Origin: Seriola aureovittata
Lineage: Eukaryota > Chordata > Actinopteri > Carangiformes > Carangidae
Direction of reading: 5' to 3'
NCBI RefSeq assembly: GCF_021018895.1
Contig: NC_079386.1
Location: 13,149,552-13,213,551 of the forward strand
Length of the DNA: 64,000 nucleotides
Shown: positions 14,981 through 27,773 of the stretch, piece by piece
Position numbering within the stretch: the first letter of the stretch is position 1
How the letters are laid out: every line of letters begins with the position of its first letter
The notes under the pieces: generated by a model
What the model saw: the letters and a program-made list of their open reading frames with translations, nothing else
What the model was told of the DNA's origin: nothing
The model's database searches: none
Position numbers and translations under genes: made by a program

Positions 14981-15269
14981 CCGTGTTTCCATGTCCTTTG
15001 CTTCACCTGCCCCCTTCTCCATGTTAACCAATGTTGTGTGTATCTGTGTGTGTTCATGTGTACACACTACACATACATTAACGTGTCTTGCACGTCCTTG
15101 ATGATAACCTTTAACAGTGAGACATCCTCCTGATACACACACCCACACCTTGTGCTGTTTGTGTGTGTGTGTGTGTGTTAAAAGGGTGGTTACAGTGGGA
15201 TTAACGGGGATTAAAATGGAACTGCTGAGTCTGAATCTGTTTTTCACTTCTCCCCATCAAACACTGTGC

Positions 15270-15327
<58 letters not shown>

Positions 15328-18300
15328 TGTGAGCCTTATCACATTCCCATTTTTCCTCCTTCAGGCAGAACAAAACTGCATACATGTAATTTTGTTTGTG
15401 TGTGTCTATATCAGCAGCATCTTAGATTACTCTGTGGGTCGATGCAAGGTGGGCCAAGAGCCCAGTGAGCATCAGGCTGTTCCTATTTTAAGACGTGTGT
15501 CTGAAAACTTAAAGGATGGCTTTCTATTTCTCTTAATCTCAGCCAAGCAAAGCAGCCAGCGCCATTTAAATGCTACACAGGGTCTCTGCTTGTCATGGAA
15601 TATTTGGGAAAATTCAGGACAGCAGACCAGAATTTGGTGATTCCACTGTATTAAAGTGTAATTATGAGGGAACTCTTTAACCTTTACATCTAATTTAAAA
15701 CCCTTACATTTATGTATTTACACAGTGGTTTGTAGTTGTTTGGTTCAGAAAGCAATTCTGAGTTAAAAAGCAACATTTTGCAGGCAGCAATACACTGTTT
15801 AGGTCTTCAAATTACAAGGGAATATCAAGTTAGACTCTGAAAAGGTCATTGATAATTCGGATCAACATTGAAAAGTCCATAATTAAAATGTATTTTGTAG
15901 TAGTTTAAATTACAAATAAAAAGTGGTTGCCCTAGAAAACATAATAAAATATCCTTTGAACACTATATGAGGACATAGATGCAACATACACTACATTTGT
16001 GTTGATATGAAAGGGAGTAATATTTAGGCTGAGAAATTTCTTACGCAGTGTCTTCTGTGGCTCTGGAGGAGCTCTGTATAGTCTGAGAAAATAACCCCGA
16101 TGATGTCATCATGATGGATTACCTCAGCCTGGGTATTGAGACAATAGATTTTTAGAATAAAGACTGTATTACAAACTGAAGGTGTGGATTTTGAGAAGAA
16201 TTGGAGGTGGGCATTCACAAGGCAGGTATGATTATTGAAAATTGTATCATGTGTTTTTGCAACTTGAACTATATTCAGCCTCTTCTGCCTTGATTTGTGA
16301 TTTCCCTCTTATAAATCCATCAGCTTTATGGGAGGGTGATACTAAATTGCTGGAGTACCCCTCTCCAGTATCACACAGCGTCTGTAACATTTAATATGAG
16401 AAATTGCATGCAGTACTTGTAGATGCTCCCAAAAGTCTTTTTTTGGTGGAGCAGAATGAAATTGTTCTGATTTAACAAACACGAATACACCCGACTGAGG
16501 GTGACCTCCACACCTCCATTTTTTTTTTATCCCTTCCCTTCATTACAGCCTCAGAGGAGCATGCTGGGAGCAGCTGTAGATATATGTAGCTGACCTTTCT
16601 CACTTGTGTAGAGCTGGATTACAGTGTCTACAGTTGGGGAATAATTTATCTGTCCAGTATGTGTAACTACACACTGCACAGAGATGTAGTTCCCTCCAGC
16701 TGGTTTACAAACTGTGTGTTCTCCCAAACTAGAACTTCCAGGCCCTGCCAAGACAACCACTTCAAATCACCAAGAAGCAGTACATCAAAGGTAAGATGCA
16801 TCATTAACACACACACACACACACACACACAGACACACACAGACACACACACACACACACAGACACACACAGACACATACAGACAGACCCCTCCCACATA
16901 GTCTGGAGAATGAAGGAGACAGTGATAAATGTCGAGGTGTGTTTGTGTGTGTGAGGAGATGTTTCTCTGGGCATACAGAAACTGATGAGCAGGGAGCCAG
17001 TAAAGAGGGTTTATGAGGATGGTAAAACTCTGCAGCAGCAAAGGGCCAGTCACTAAAAAGTGTCTCCTTTGTGTTTGTCTGCTCTCTCTCATGTTTAACT
17101 TGTTCGTATATTCCTCCAAGTTGCATTGCATCTACTTGATTTTAGGATGATAATATATATTAAAAAAAAAAAAAGATAAAAAGAAAGCTGTACCTGGATG
17201 TGCAAGTTCAAAAAATGAAACAGTTTTCATTTTTCCAATTTTGCCTGCAGCCTAAAAAATGCTTAGATATGACAATGACACTGAAAGCTGGATTAAAAGA
17301 GATTAAATGGGACATATTGTGTTTTAAAATGGACCTGGAAGTTGTTTCTCTGTTCCCCCTGGTGTAAGCTTATGCTGGTTTGATGAGGACAGAAAAAGAT
17401 GGTGCGCTGTGAATTAACAAGTCCTGTGATTCATTGTGAGAACGGTCCTTGTTTAGTGTGTACCGTGTTACAGAGCCAGTTGAAATGTCTGAGAAAATGA
17501 GCTGCTGTGCTTAGCTGATCATGTATGCAACATAAAGCACCAAGCCCATCTTTCAATCTTTCAACTGCACTGTAGCATCTCTGTTTACTTTCACGAGCAG
17601 AATGTCTTTCCCGAGACAGCTGGGGGAGAACATTATCCATATATACACAAGCATCAAACTGGCAACATTGGATTTGATTATTTTTCCTTTTGTACCTTCT
17701 CTGTTCTCAACCTCTGAGTCAACAAACAAAAGACTGCTGCAACTTTATCCTCTGGTAAAAGTTTTAATTACCTCGCCTTGCCCTTGTTGCACACAGTCAT
17801 CATTTGATAAAAAATGCCACTCCAACACTTTGGGAAAACAGCCTGACTCTTCATTTTGTGTGACAGCTGCTTGCGAGCGCCACAGCAGTTATATTAGGAT
17901 AGAATTATATTGCATGACAGAATTTAGCTAAAATAACATGCTCTGCCTTGACCACACTGTTTTGAAAGTTTGGTTATGTTAAATCAATATTTCTTAAAGT
18001 TTATATTGATTTCCATTGACATATTGCCTATTTTGCCTATGTTCTTTGTTGAAGGAAAATCAATTGCCTCACAAAGACATTCAATTTCAGTAGAATTACT
18101 TTTCTACATGAATCCCACACATTAGGTTTTGTAAATATAAATTACATAAATGCTGGCCAGGGCTCATTCTGTATGTAACTGAGAAGATAGCCTGCATGCC
18201 AAATTATTTCAGATAGACCAAGATAAATCCCTGACTGCACTTTAATCTCAGCTGAAGTCGACGTGCCACTTATCCATCCACCAAACTCTCTGTCCATCCA

Positions 18301-18658
18301 GCTATGATGTCATGTTTTTGTGTCATTACCCAGACAGCATTTGATAAACGATCAGCTCCTAATTAAGGATGGCTTGTTGTGGTTTTGTGAAATTAAGTCT
18401 TATCTGGAGTGCTTCACTTATTACTTTCCTGCTCCAGAGGTGCTGGATTAGCCTGGCAGACAGTGTTTCCCAAACACAGGGGAAAAAAAGCAAAATTTCT
18501 CCATTTGTGAATGAATAAAACATCAAAACAAGTCCATCCATCTGTTGGCACGGCCAGTCCACATTGACTCAGCTGTCAGTCATGGCTAGTGCGGCCACGC
18601 TCAGCTTTATAGCTCTATTTCTGTCCCCTGCTCTCTCACTGTTCCTATCTTTCTTTCG

Positions 18659-18690
<32 letters not shown>

Positions 18691-20814
18691 GTTTGAGTGA
18701 TTCATAGGTGCTAACATCAGCACCTCTGCTCTTCACTCTCTCAGATTCCCAAAGCCCCTTGTCATCAAATCTTCTTCAGTCCCTGCTGCAGCCCTCATAT
18801 CATCCCTTCTTTCCCTCGAGCAGCATCCCTCTCTCTATCCCTCTGTCATCCGCATATCGGTTATCCTATTTTGCCTTCAGGGGAGAGTTTGCAGCCTTAA
18901 TCACATCTGATTACGGTGCCCCTGTTTGTATATGTGTGCACTGCTGAAGTGGTATTTCCACTATGCTGACATAGGATGTGATGGTTCATTGTTATGGATC
19001 CCATCATTGCAGAGTGCAGTGATAGTCTGATCCTGATTGGATTTGGATTGGCCTCTAAATGAGGCGTTGCTTCTTCAGAATTTAACTCCTCATTAAGTCA
19101 GATGTCAGCGTTAACTCTCTTTATTGCTCCACTAAGTCCCCAGCCGCCGCTCACTGTCTGCGTTTCTCTGAGTCTCCCTGTGTTGCTCTCTGTCAACCAC
19201 ACAAACAGATTATTAGAAATAAATCACTTTGTTATGATGTACGTCCGGTCAGTAAATTTGTTTTGTAATGTGCTGTGAAAGACATCCATATTTTATATGC
19301 TGAGATGCTGCTTATTTAATGCAAGGTAGGTTTAATTTGAGTTCTGTGCAGCATGGCTCACAACCAGCATTTCTAATAACAAAGCTGAGAAGTGACAGGC
19401 CATGGCACAATTACAAATGCATTTCTGATAAGCTAAGTGTTTGTGTGTGGTTTCCAGTGTATTGTAACGCATGGCACACAAGTTGCTATTATTTACTGAA
19501 TAATGTACATGAGGGTTTTTAAGGAGGTTATTTTTAACCTCATTTATAGGTAAGATACTTTTGCCTGAAATTTTTTTAGCTCTTTATTTAACCTTGGTTA
19601 AATCTGTGTTAACTTCAGTTTCATTTAGGAGTGCACTGATTGAAACCAGATAATGTGAAGCATTTGCTTAAAAACTGACTAAAACAATTAGCAAAATATT
19701 TGTAGATTATTTATCTGGTGACACTCATTTTTTAATTGGCTAATTGTTTTCGCTCTAATTTCATTTCATCATTGTGATAATTACTGTATAAACTGTATTT
19801 TGAAAGTTTTGGGGTCTGTGTTTGGTCCCACAGGAAAGGAGGAGGAGGTTGTGACTGTTCACCCTCGAGCCATGTTCATCCCTCAGAAGGGCTGGACCTT
19901 CCTTGCTGCAGGTAGAACAATACATAAAAAATCTTTAACCTCATTGGACATAAAGTGAGGGGTAGATTTACATGTAATATCTGAATATTTTAGAGGCATG
20001 TTGTTTATTTCATTTTACTCTTGTCTATACATTTCCCTTTGCATAAATGTGTAGTTTTTTTGTAAATGTTTGAATGCCTTGTAAATGATATACATTTTTT
20101 TTCATGTTTAAAAAAGTTATCAAAGGATTGCCTGGTAATAACAGACAGCTGTTCATCGTTCTTATATTAGCATGCAGCTAACGAGTAAAGGCCACACTCG
20201 TAGACTTTAATCAGTCACATGTTTTGACACAAATTAATTTTTACTCTTGATTCAGCAGCTGCTCAGGCATGTCATTGCATTCACCGTTGACCCAGCCATT
20301 AGCAAAACCTAAGGGAGCGGAAAAGTTCCTGCTCTGCAGTTACAGCAACATTAGTTCTGCTTTTATGGTTCAGCTTCATGAAAAAAGTGTGTGAGCATCT
20401 GTTGACGGCAGTCCATATGAAAATTGCATATGTGAGCCAAACACAAGACATCTCAAAAATTCCTTTAGGTTTTGTCCTGCTGTGTTTTGGTCCTTGCATG
20501 TGCAGACTCTAATCAGCATAACTGTTTGTCTATTTGAGTTTGTAACTTAAAAACTCTTATGTTGACACGACCTCAGCTGGCATCATAAGGTCACTTCGGG
20601 GTGTAACTCTGGTCCATGCTGTGCGGGCAGTCAGGGCAGAGCTGGGACACTGTCAGCTTCGGAGAGCTTTGTGGGGAACGCCGGGTGTCTGCTGGCTGTG
20701 ACAGTGTGTCGCGCACTTACATAACCAGACAGATAAACCAGGGTTAGCAGGAGGACAGCAGCAGCAGGATAAGAGTGAGGATCCCACATATACACAAAAC
20801 ATGGCAGCGATTCA

Positions 20815-20856
<42 letters not shown>

Positions 20857-20874
20857 ATCAGGCCAACACATGCC

Positions 20875-20905
<31 letters not shown>

Positions 20906-21001
20906 ATGCACTTACAGGCAAGGTTGCTATGGAAACAACCCCTCCTAGGGAGCCCTCACCCTGTCATGTCCTCCGATGTCCTTCCCAAACTGGAACAACT
21001 G

Positions 21002-21041
<40 letters not shown>

Positions 21042-23516
21042 CTCAACCACAATCACTTTCCGGTGTCACTTGAAAAAGTTCAACTAAGAGGCATGTCAGA
21101 AGGTATTATGTATCAGATTGTTACTTTGCTGTCTGCGAAAGCATTTTGTGCGTGTGTGGGTACGATGCAGATTTGGTCTTGAGTGTGTGTTGTGTTTATG
21201 TATCGATCCCAACCTCAGCAGAATCCACCTCGAGTCTGTTTTACCAAAGATAAAACTAACTACTCTCTATGGTACATTTTGTTTTTTTGGGAATTTGGAA
21301 TGAACATCCTTCCTGTCCTCAAGCAACCTGTGTGTTTGTGTGTGTCTGTGTGTGTGTTAGTTTGTTTATATTTTCAAAATTGTATATTTTCTGCTGGTGT
21401 GTGGGGGCTGGAGCAGAGGGAGGAGAGGAAGAGGCTAGCCAAAACGAGAACAAAGGCAGCCTTTATTCCCTCATCAACCCTGTTAGTCCTGAAAAAAATG
21501 TGGCTCAATTGGTTTTAGTTCAGATTTTCTGTTTTACTTTACTTTTAGATTATTCTTTTCAATCAGCTTTTCTGTAACACAAATGAAACAGGATGATGTT
21601 AGCTGAGGTTGAAGGTAAACTAAAATGTTAACAGCAGTTGCATAATGCACTTTGTTATCTCGTCATTTTAGAGAAGTAATCTAAGAAGTAATTTTTTTTT
21701 TTTTCCATTGGCAGATATCTAATTCATTTTAATGCGGCAGACATGAGCTAAAGTCTTTCAGGCTACTGGCCTTAAACAGCATTAGGGTTGGTTCACTGTT
21801 TGTTTGTCCACTGTGTGTGTATGCATATTAAATAGCCCACTAACTGATCTGTCCTCAGGAGTCGCAGCAGAATGTGCAGAACTGTGTAAAATGATAATTA
21901 AAAAATTAAAAGTGACTCATCAAACATATTTCTTACTTTTCCACATATTAAAGGTCCCCTGTGGAGTTTTTTTGTAAACAAACAAAAGTTATGTTTACAT
22001 CCAGTGTTTCACTAAAACACACTGTGTGTATCTTTGAGGTCTAACAAACATATTGAACAGATTTCCTCCCTCATAAAACATTTAAAAAGCTGAATTCTTT
22101 TACTATCTTAGATTGTGGAATATTTACCTGTGTTTGATAGCTTGCAGTCTTCTTCTTCCTAACCTTTGTTGCTGCATTGCTACGTCATCTTTTGTAAACC
22201 TGCACAATACAAAAAAAACGGGAGCCACTGCACTACTGCTGCTAGAGGTCTAAAGCTCCACAAGGAATGCACAGTTCATGTGTGTTGAAAAAATCCATTG
22301 TTAAATAGTAAAAAGGACAATTCAAGGTTGGGGTCATTGCTTCCTTTTGTAATCTGGTAGTTTTAGAGAAGATGACCTTTACTGAGATTGAGAATAGCGA
22401 CTGTTTTCTTGGGATAAATCCCGACGTGGTCAAGTTCCTCCTCTAGTCCTTCTAGGTTTTAGTTATTTGATACAGAGTACATGTGGGATACTTTTCCTCC
22501 TCAGCAGACTTTAACTTTTGCAATCCAGTTCAACCTACAGTGGCGAAAGTGGTTTTAGATTTTGGACCCCACTGTATGTGTCATTATGTTTTCTCTATGC
22601 CCTGGTTGATTCATTCTTCCTGGAAGCTTTAGACCAACCACAACCCACAAGGGACATTTCATATTCTCAATGTGCAGGTTTTAGTTGAGCTCTTAAGCTT
22701 TTATCCATAACCTTCATGCTCTATTCTGTACTGCAAAGCATCACTGAGGGCTGCTCAGGGTAGTGTGGGTGGTGGCATTAAAAATGTATGAGACATGGCT
22801 TAATCCTGTCAATATCTTAGTACACTGTCCAAGGAACTGCAGGAGCTAATACCTACTTATTTATTGTTTTTAACTTCTGCAGTCTGAAGCAATACAGGCC
22901 TCTACGTTGAACATGAATGTTGTATAGAAATTTAAAGTAGGAAAGCCATTATTCATTATGTCAAATTAAACACTGCAAAAGAAAAAACTGCATTCTGCAT
23001 TTATAGAGTGATTTATTAGAGCTACGAATGATTATTATTCATCAATTACCATTATTGTCAGTAGAATAATTTTGTTAATAATGATAAACACCCATCATTA
23101 AGTTAGCAGAGCCCAGTGATGATCGTTCATTACTTTGTTTTAGTTTTACAAGTGCTACAGATATTCAAATGAATATTATTAAATCTGTCAATGATTAATT
23201 TTCTATCAAACATCAGCATTGCTTTAGCATTAGCTTCAATACCACACATTGTATGTTTTTGATTGATAAAGGAATTAAATTGTTTAAGGAATTAAAATCG
23301 GTGGAAACCAATAGTGAATATTATATTAATTGATAGTTAACATACTAATAAATCTGACCTGATCTAGCATCTAAAAACTATTTTAGTTATACGGCATTCA
23401 ACTGCTCTAATTTTAGGGTCAGTCTATAGGGAGCTTACTGTAGGAAGGAGTTATTCCTGTACAGATCAATACAAGGATTCTTGATTGTGGCGTTTTTATC
23501 ACAGAGGCAGGCTGTG

Positions 23517-23593
<77 letters not shown>

Positions 23594-26500
23594 TACAGTT
23601 CACATATACTAGATTAAAATCTCTACACTAATGTGTGGTCTCGGTTTCATACACACACATGAATCCGTCCCAATATTCTCCCTTCCTCTCCACGTCTGTC
23701 ATACACAATATGCATGAAGGAAAACACTCGCTTTCACACTCTCTCACTCACACACACACACACACACACTCACACACACAGAAATCCTGGTCAGCAATAT
23801 GTTTCTGAGGCTGCCGGCTATGCTTGGAGGAAATGTGATCAGGCTCATAAAACATTGATGGGATGATATCTTTAGAAACTCCCTTCTTCACCTCATCACA
23901 GCCAAAGCCAGTCGTCTCTTTTCCTACATCTCTCACCTCACCATCCGCCCCTCCACTCCTCTGAGGTCTCACTCTTTCCCTCTCCCTTTTTAAAAAAAAT
24001 CTTTTTCCTCTGCAGTCTCTGTCTGGCCTGGGTTAAACAGGAAATGGTGTTTGTTTTAACCTGCATTGTGACCTGAACAGTCTGGGGAATTTCTTTGTCA
24101 CTCTTCCCCTTTTCAGTACAGGGCTGAGCAATATGACCCGAAACCGCACCACAATGAATTGTCATATTTATCTCCATAGTGATAAATGTGACAATAACTG
24201 TTTTAAATGCATCGGTGCATGAAATCCCCCCCTCTCACACTCCAATCCACCCATCCGTCATCTTTCTTTCTCTTTCCACAGCAGCAGAAACCTGTTACAG
24301 CTGGTTGCTTCATCCCGACTCTCAGTCTTCTCTGCATTTAATGGGGTTTAATTTGATTTTGAAGCTGTCGAGCAAAGAGATGTGTCTGAGTGAAATGGCA
24401 GTAATGGAATGTACCGTGGTTGCTTTGTGGATATGAATGTAGGTGTGTGTTTGTGTATCCTTGTGTGTGTTTGTGACTATGTCTTGATAGAGTTTAGATC
24501 TGCCAAGCTGACAGGAGAGCTGTAGACCTGTCAGTACAGGACATGTCGCCCCAACACTGTCACCTGCTACAAAGGGGTGTGTGTATGTGTTTTTTCTCTC
24601 TATGCGTCTGTCCTTATTTGTGTTTACAACGTTGTCTGTCTGTCTGCATCTATGAATGCATGTGTATTATGGTATGGAGTTAGGGGAGACAGTTTCTGCC
24701 TACCTGTTCCATCAGTGTGTCTCATTTATAGCCTATGGTTATCTCTCAGCTGATATACTGTAAGAGCCTTGGGCAAATTTCTGAAATGATTTGGCCTCAG
24801 ACGCTTTTTTATTTTGTCTGTTCTGCAACTTAACTGTCCTGAAACTTTCTGTCCTGCAGTTATCCACTCCTGACCTCCACTGACCCAACTCCTTAACAAA
24901 AGATGCATTCATTTTGGTTTGAAAATGTTTGATAAAAATTAATAAGCTTTTCATGACAGTCAAAACAAAATGAAAAAAGATTGGTGTTTTCATGACATGG
25001 ATGGCAGTTTGATTCATTTTAAAGAAAGAAAAAATAAGCTAAAGACAATAATTAATCTTATCTTTAATTCATTAGTCATGCTTACAGTTTGGAGAGCAAA
25101 GCACATCACTGTGACACTGCTTGGGATCAGGGATATTGCCAGATCAAAATGTATGAATGACCTGAGGCTTAGCCAGTAGGTGCTACATTTACATTCATAC
25201 AAACCTGTGATCACTTTTCCTCAATAACCCAGCTTTACCTTTACTTATGTGATAGCTGTGGTACTTATTGTGAGAGCGATGTTTGGCAATTTCAGGTAAA
25301 TTCTCAGTCTGTGTTATTGAGAGCACCTGCATACGTTCACATTGCAAAACCCTTGACTGAAGCAGTTCAGTCGTGTACTTTCTATTAAATACAAGTGTAC
25401 CAGGAAGGAGGTGAAAAAAAGTGAAATGCTCCATTTGTAGAAAATAGTGGAAGAGGAGATTATTTGCAGTTTGTGTGATTCTTTTTTTAAGACCCTTTTC
25501 TCCAAGATTACAAAACCCAGTCCTTCTTGGTGCACAATTTTCACTTCCAGCGCGTTATTACTGTGAGAAGTTACATGACACTCATTATAGTTAGAGATAT
25601 TGCTTAAATCAAGTTAAAATTAGATCGTTAGCGCTGGTAAATGTGCTGAGTGTCGCTGGATCAAGTGTCCTGATTCACACTTAATTGCTTGGCACAGTGC
25701 GTTCAGTTTCAGTCTGGTAGATGGCAGACACTGTGGAGGAGTTAAATACATTCATTATAAATCCGACTGCTTTGTTTGTATTGTATTTCATGTTTTTTTA
25801 TCATATGTCTCATATACAGAAAGATGATGTACTTGGATTGTGCTTGGAGTACTGGCACACAAAATATGAGCGCCTTTGTGTGAATTCGTAGCGGCTGTTT
25901 GTGTTTGCCTTTGATCACGGAGGAAAACTCACATTTTTCTGCAGCTTAGGCACAATCGAGTTTGATTGCACAAAACTGTTCAGTTATCTAAAACATTAAT
26001 TGTGAGCATCGCACTTTTTTGTTGGCAGAAGATGAAAAGGGACAGTTTCATTCTCGGCCCACAGTTTTCCACTGCCATCAACAGTAATACAAGGAGAAAC
26101 ATGTAGGAAGTAGAGACTCCAATTTCTTCACTGGGGGCTTGTTGTTCTTTTGCTCTCACTGTCGCTGTTTGCTGTTGCTCTCCTCACCTACACGTGACAT
26201 GACTTACAGCTGAATACAAGTGTTTGACACCCACTCCCTGTAGGTTATTCAGAGTTATTCTGGGAAATGTTGGAAGTCACTAAATGAAGTGAAAATGACA
26301 GGTTTAGGAACAGATAGCGTCACAAAATTGTAGTTTCAACAGCATGAATAACACCTTCCGCGCACTGAATGTCTCAGATTAATTATAGTGTTTACTCCAA
26401 CAATGTTTGAGTATTTAAGGGTTCACTTGTTCAATTCTGATATTCCCTTTTAAAGTTTCGCTGACACACAGATGTTTTTGCTTTCTCCAGTGCCTCGTTA

Positions 26501-27080
26501 AAGTTTTATCTTGCTCAAACTGATTTAAAAGTTAAATTGAGTTGCCATTTTCAGGGTTACACAATTATATAAAATGGTAAATTCAAAATATCTTGTGCTT
26601 CATTTAACTGTTCTCATAAATCATCACAAAATATTTTGGTACTGTATATCTCAATTCTTGTATATGCACTAGTTCGACATGTTGGGAAACACTTATTCGC
26701 AGTTAATGTTACGTTTGATTAATCCACACAAAAACCAAAGCGTAAAGACGTCATGATGTGGTTATAGAGGGGATCGTGTGTCAGACTACTTCACGGCCAG
26801 GCGCAGTAACCTCCTGGACAGATGCTGGAAGGTGGATTTTGTTACTTTCAGACAAAGCCAGGCTATCTGTCTTTATGCTAAGCTAAGCTAACTGGTCGCT
26901 AGCTCTAGCTACATATTCATTGTGCACCTATGAGAGTGGTATTGGTCTTCTTATCCAACTTTTGGCAAAAAAAGGTCCAAGTGCTTAAACCAAACAGCTG
27001 GTTCCACAACTGGGGGTGTATGATGCAATTGTTGTGATTGGATTATGGTGATTTTGGGTGTGACATATATTAAGAAGGTG

Positions 27081-27174
<94 letters not shown>

Positions 27175-27315
27175 TGTCAGATTTCTGCCAGGTGGAGCTG
27201 CGTCTGTTAGCTCATCTCTCCTCTGACCCTGAGCTGCTCCGCATTTTTACCAACCCCCAGGCTGACGTCTTCACAATGCTGGCCTCTCAGTGGTAAGTCA
27301 CAAACACGCACACAT

Positions 27316-27359
<44 letters not shown>

Positions 27360-27700
27360 CCCCCTGATATCCTTGCAAGGACAGGCCAGTGTTGATACTC
27401 CACATGGTTTCTCTTTCTCTTTCCCTCTCTCACTCCCAGTCTCTCTTTCGCTCTCTCCAGACTGCCAGCTCCTTCACTTCAAACGCTAATAACCTTGTTG
27501 CCATGACTACCATGCCAACTGCCTCATTCGTTCTCTCTTTCCAATGGGCAGGACACCCCTGGGCTGGTCGCCCTAGTGATTACATTGTCGTGCTTTTGAA
27601 GTGTTTTTTGGGATTGTGTATGTGTGTTTTTGTCCTCTCCCACTGCACGTGTGTGTCGATGTTTACACACAGGTCTGTCTTGTCTTTTCAATGCTTCAAG

Positions 27701-27773
<73 letters not shown>

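Larger units (their letters stand above)
5555..16732 (+). other. POLN: large POLN intron (11.2 kb)
   Basis: The longest intron in the visible gene. It contains microsatellites (6,244-6,289 TG; 7,550-7,593 CA; 14,550-14,595, 14,932-14,978 and 15,272-15,325 TG), an old interspersed repeat near 9,985-10,375, a tRNA-derived SINE at about 11,630-11,805, and an AT-rich homeodomain-site-rich stretch at 10,830-11,160. No exon-like open frame with good splice sites was recognised. Confidence 0.8.
19912..27180 (+). other. POLN: POLN intron G-H (7.3 kb)
   Basis: Holds CA/TG microsatellites (20,820-20,855; 21,003-21,039; 23,518-23,589), a TTAA-flanked inverted-repeat element at 21,948-22,270, a copy of the GCTAAGCTAAGCTAA repeat family at 26,671-26,975, and a unique-looking AT-rich stretch at 25,560-26,000. 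It ends in the (TG)43 tract that abuts exon H. Confidence 0.75.

Noticed and set aside
14615..15247. 210-codon minus-strand open frame
   Set aside because: Runs through CA/TG repeats (His-Thr and Cys-Val strings) and purine-rich DNA; no family resemblance or splice context.
23518..23589. CA tract considered as a CRISPR-like or structured repeat array
   Set aside because: It is a pure dinucleotide microsatellite with no spacers; the organism is a vertebrate.
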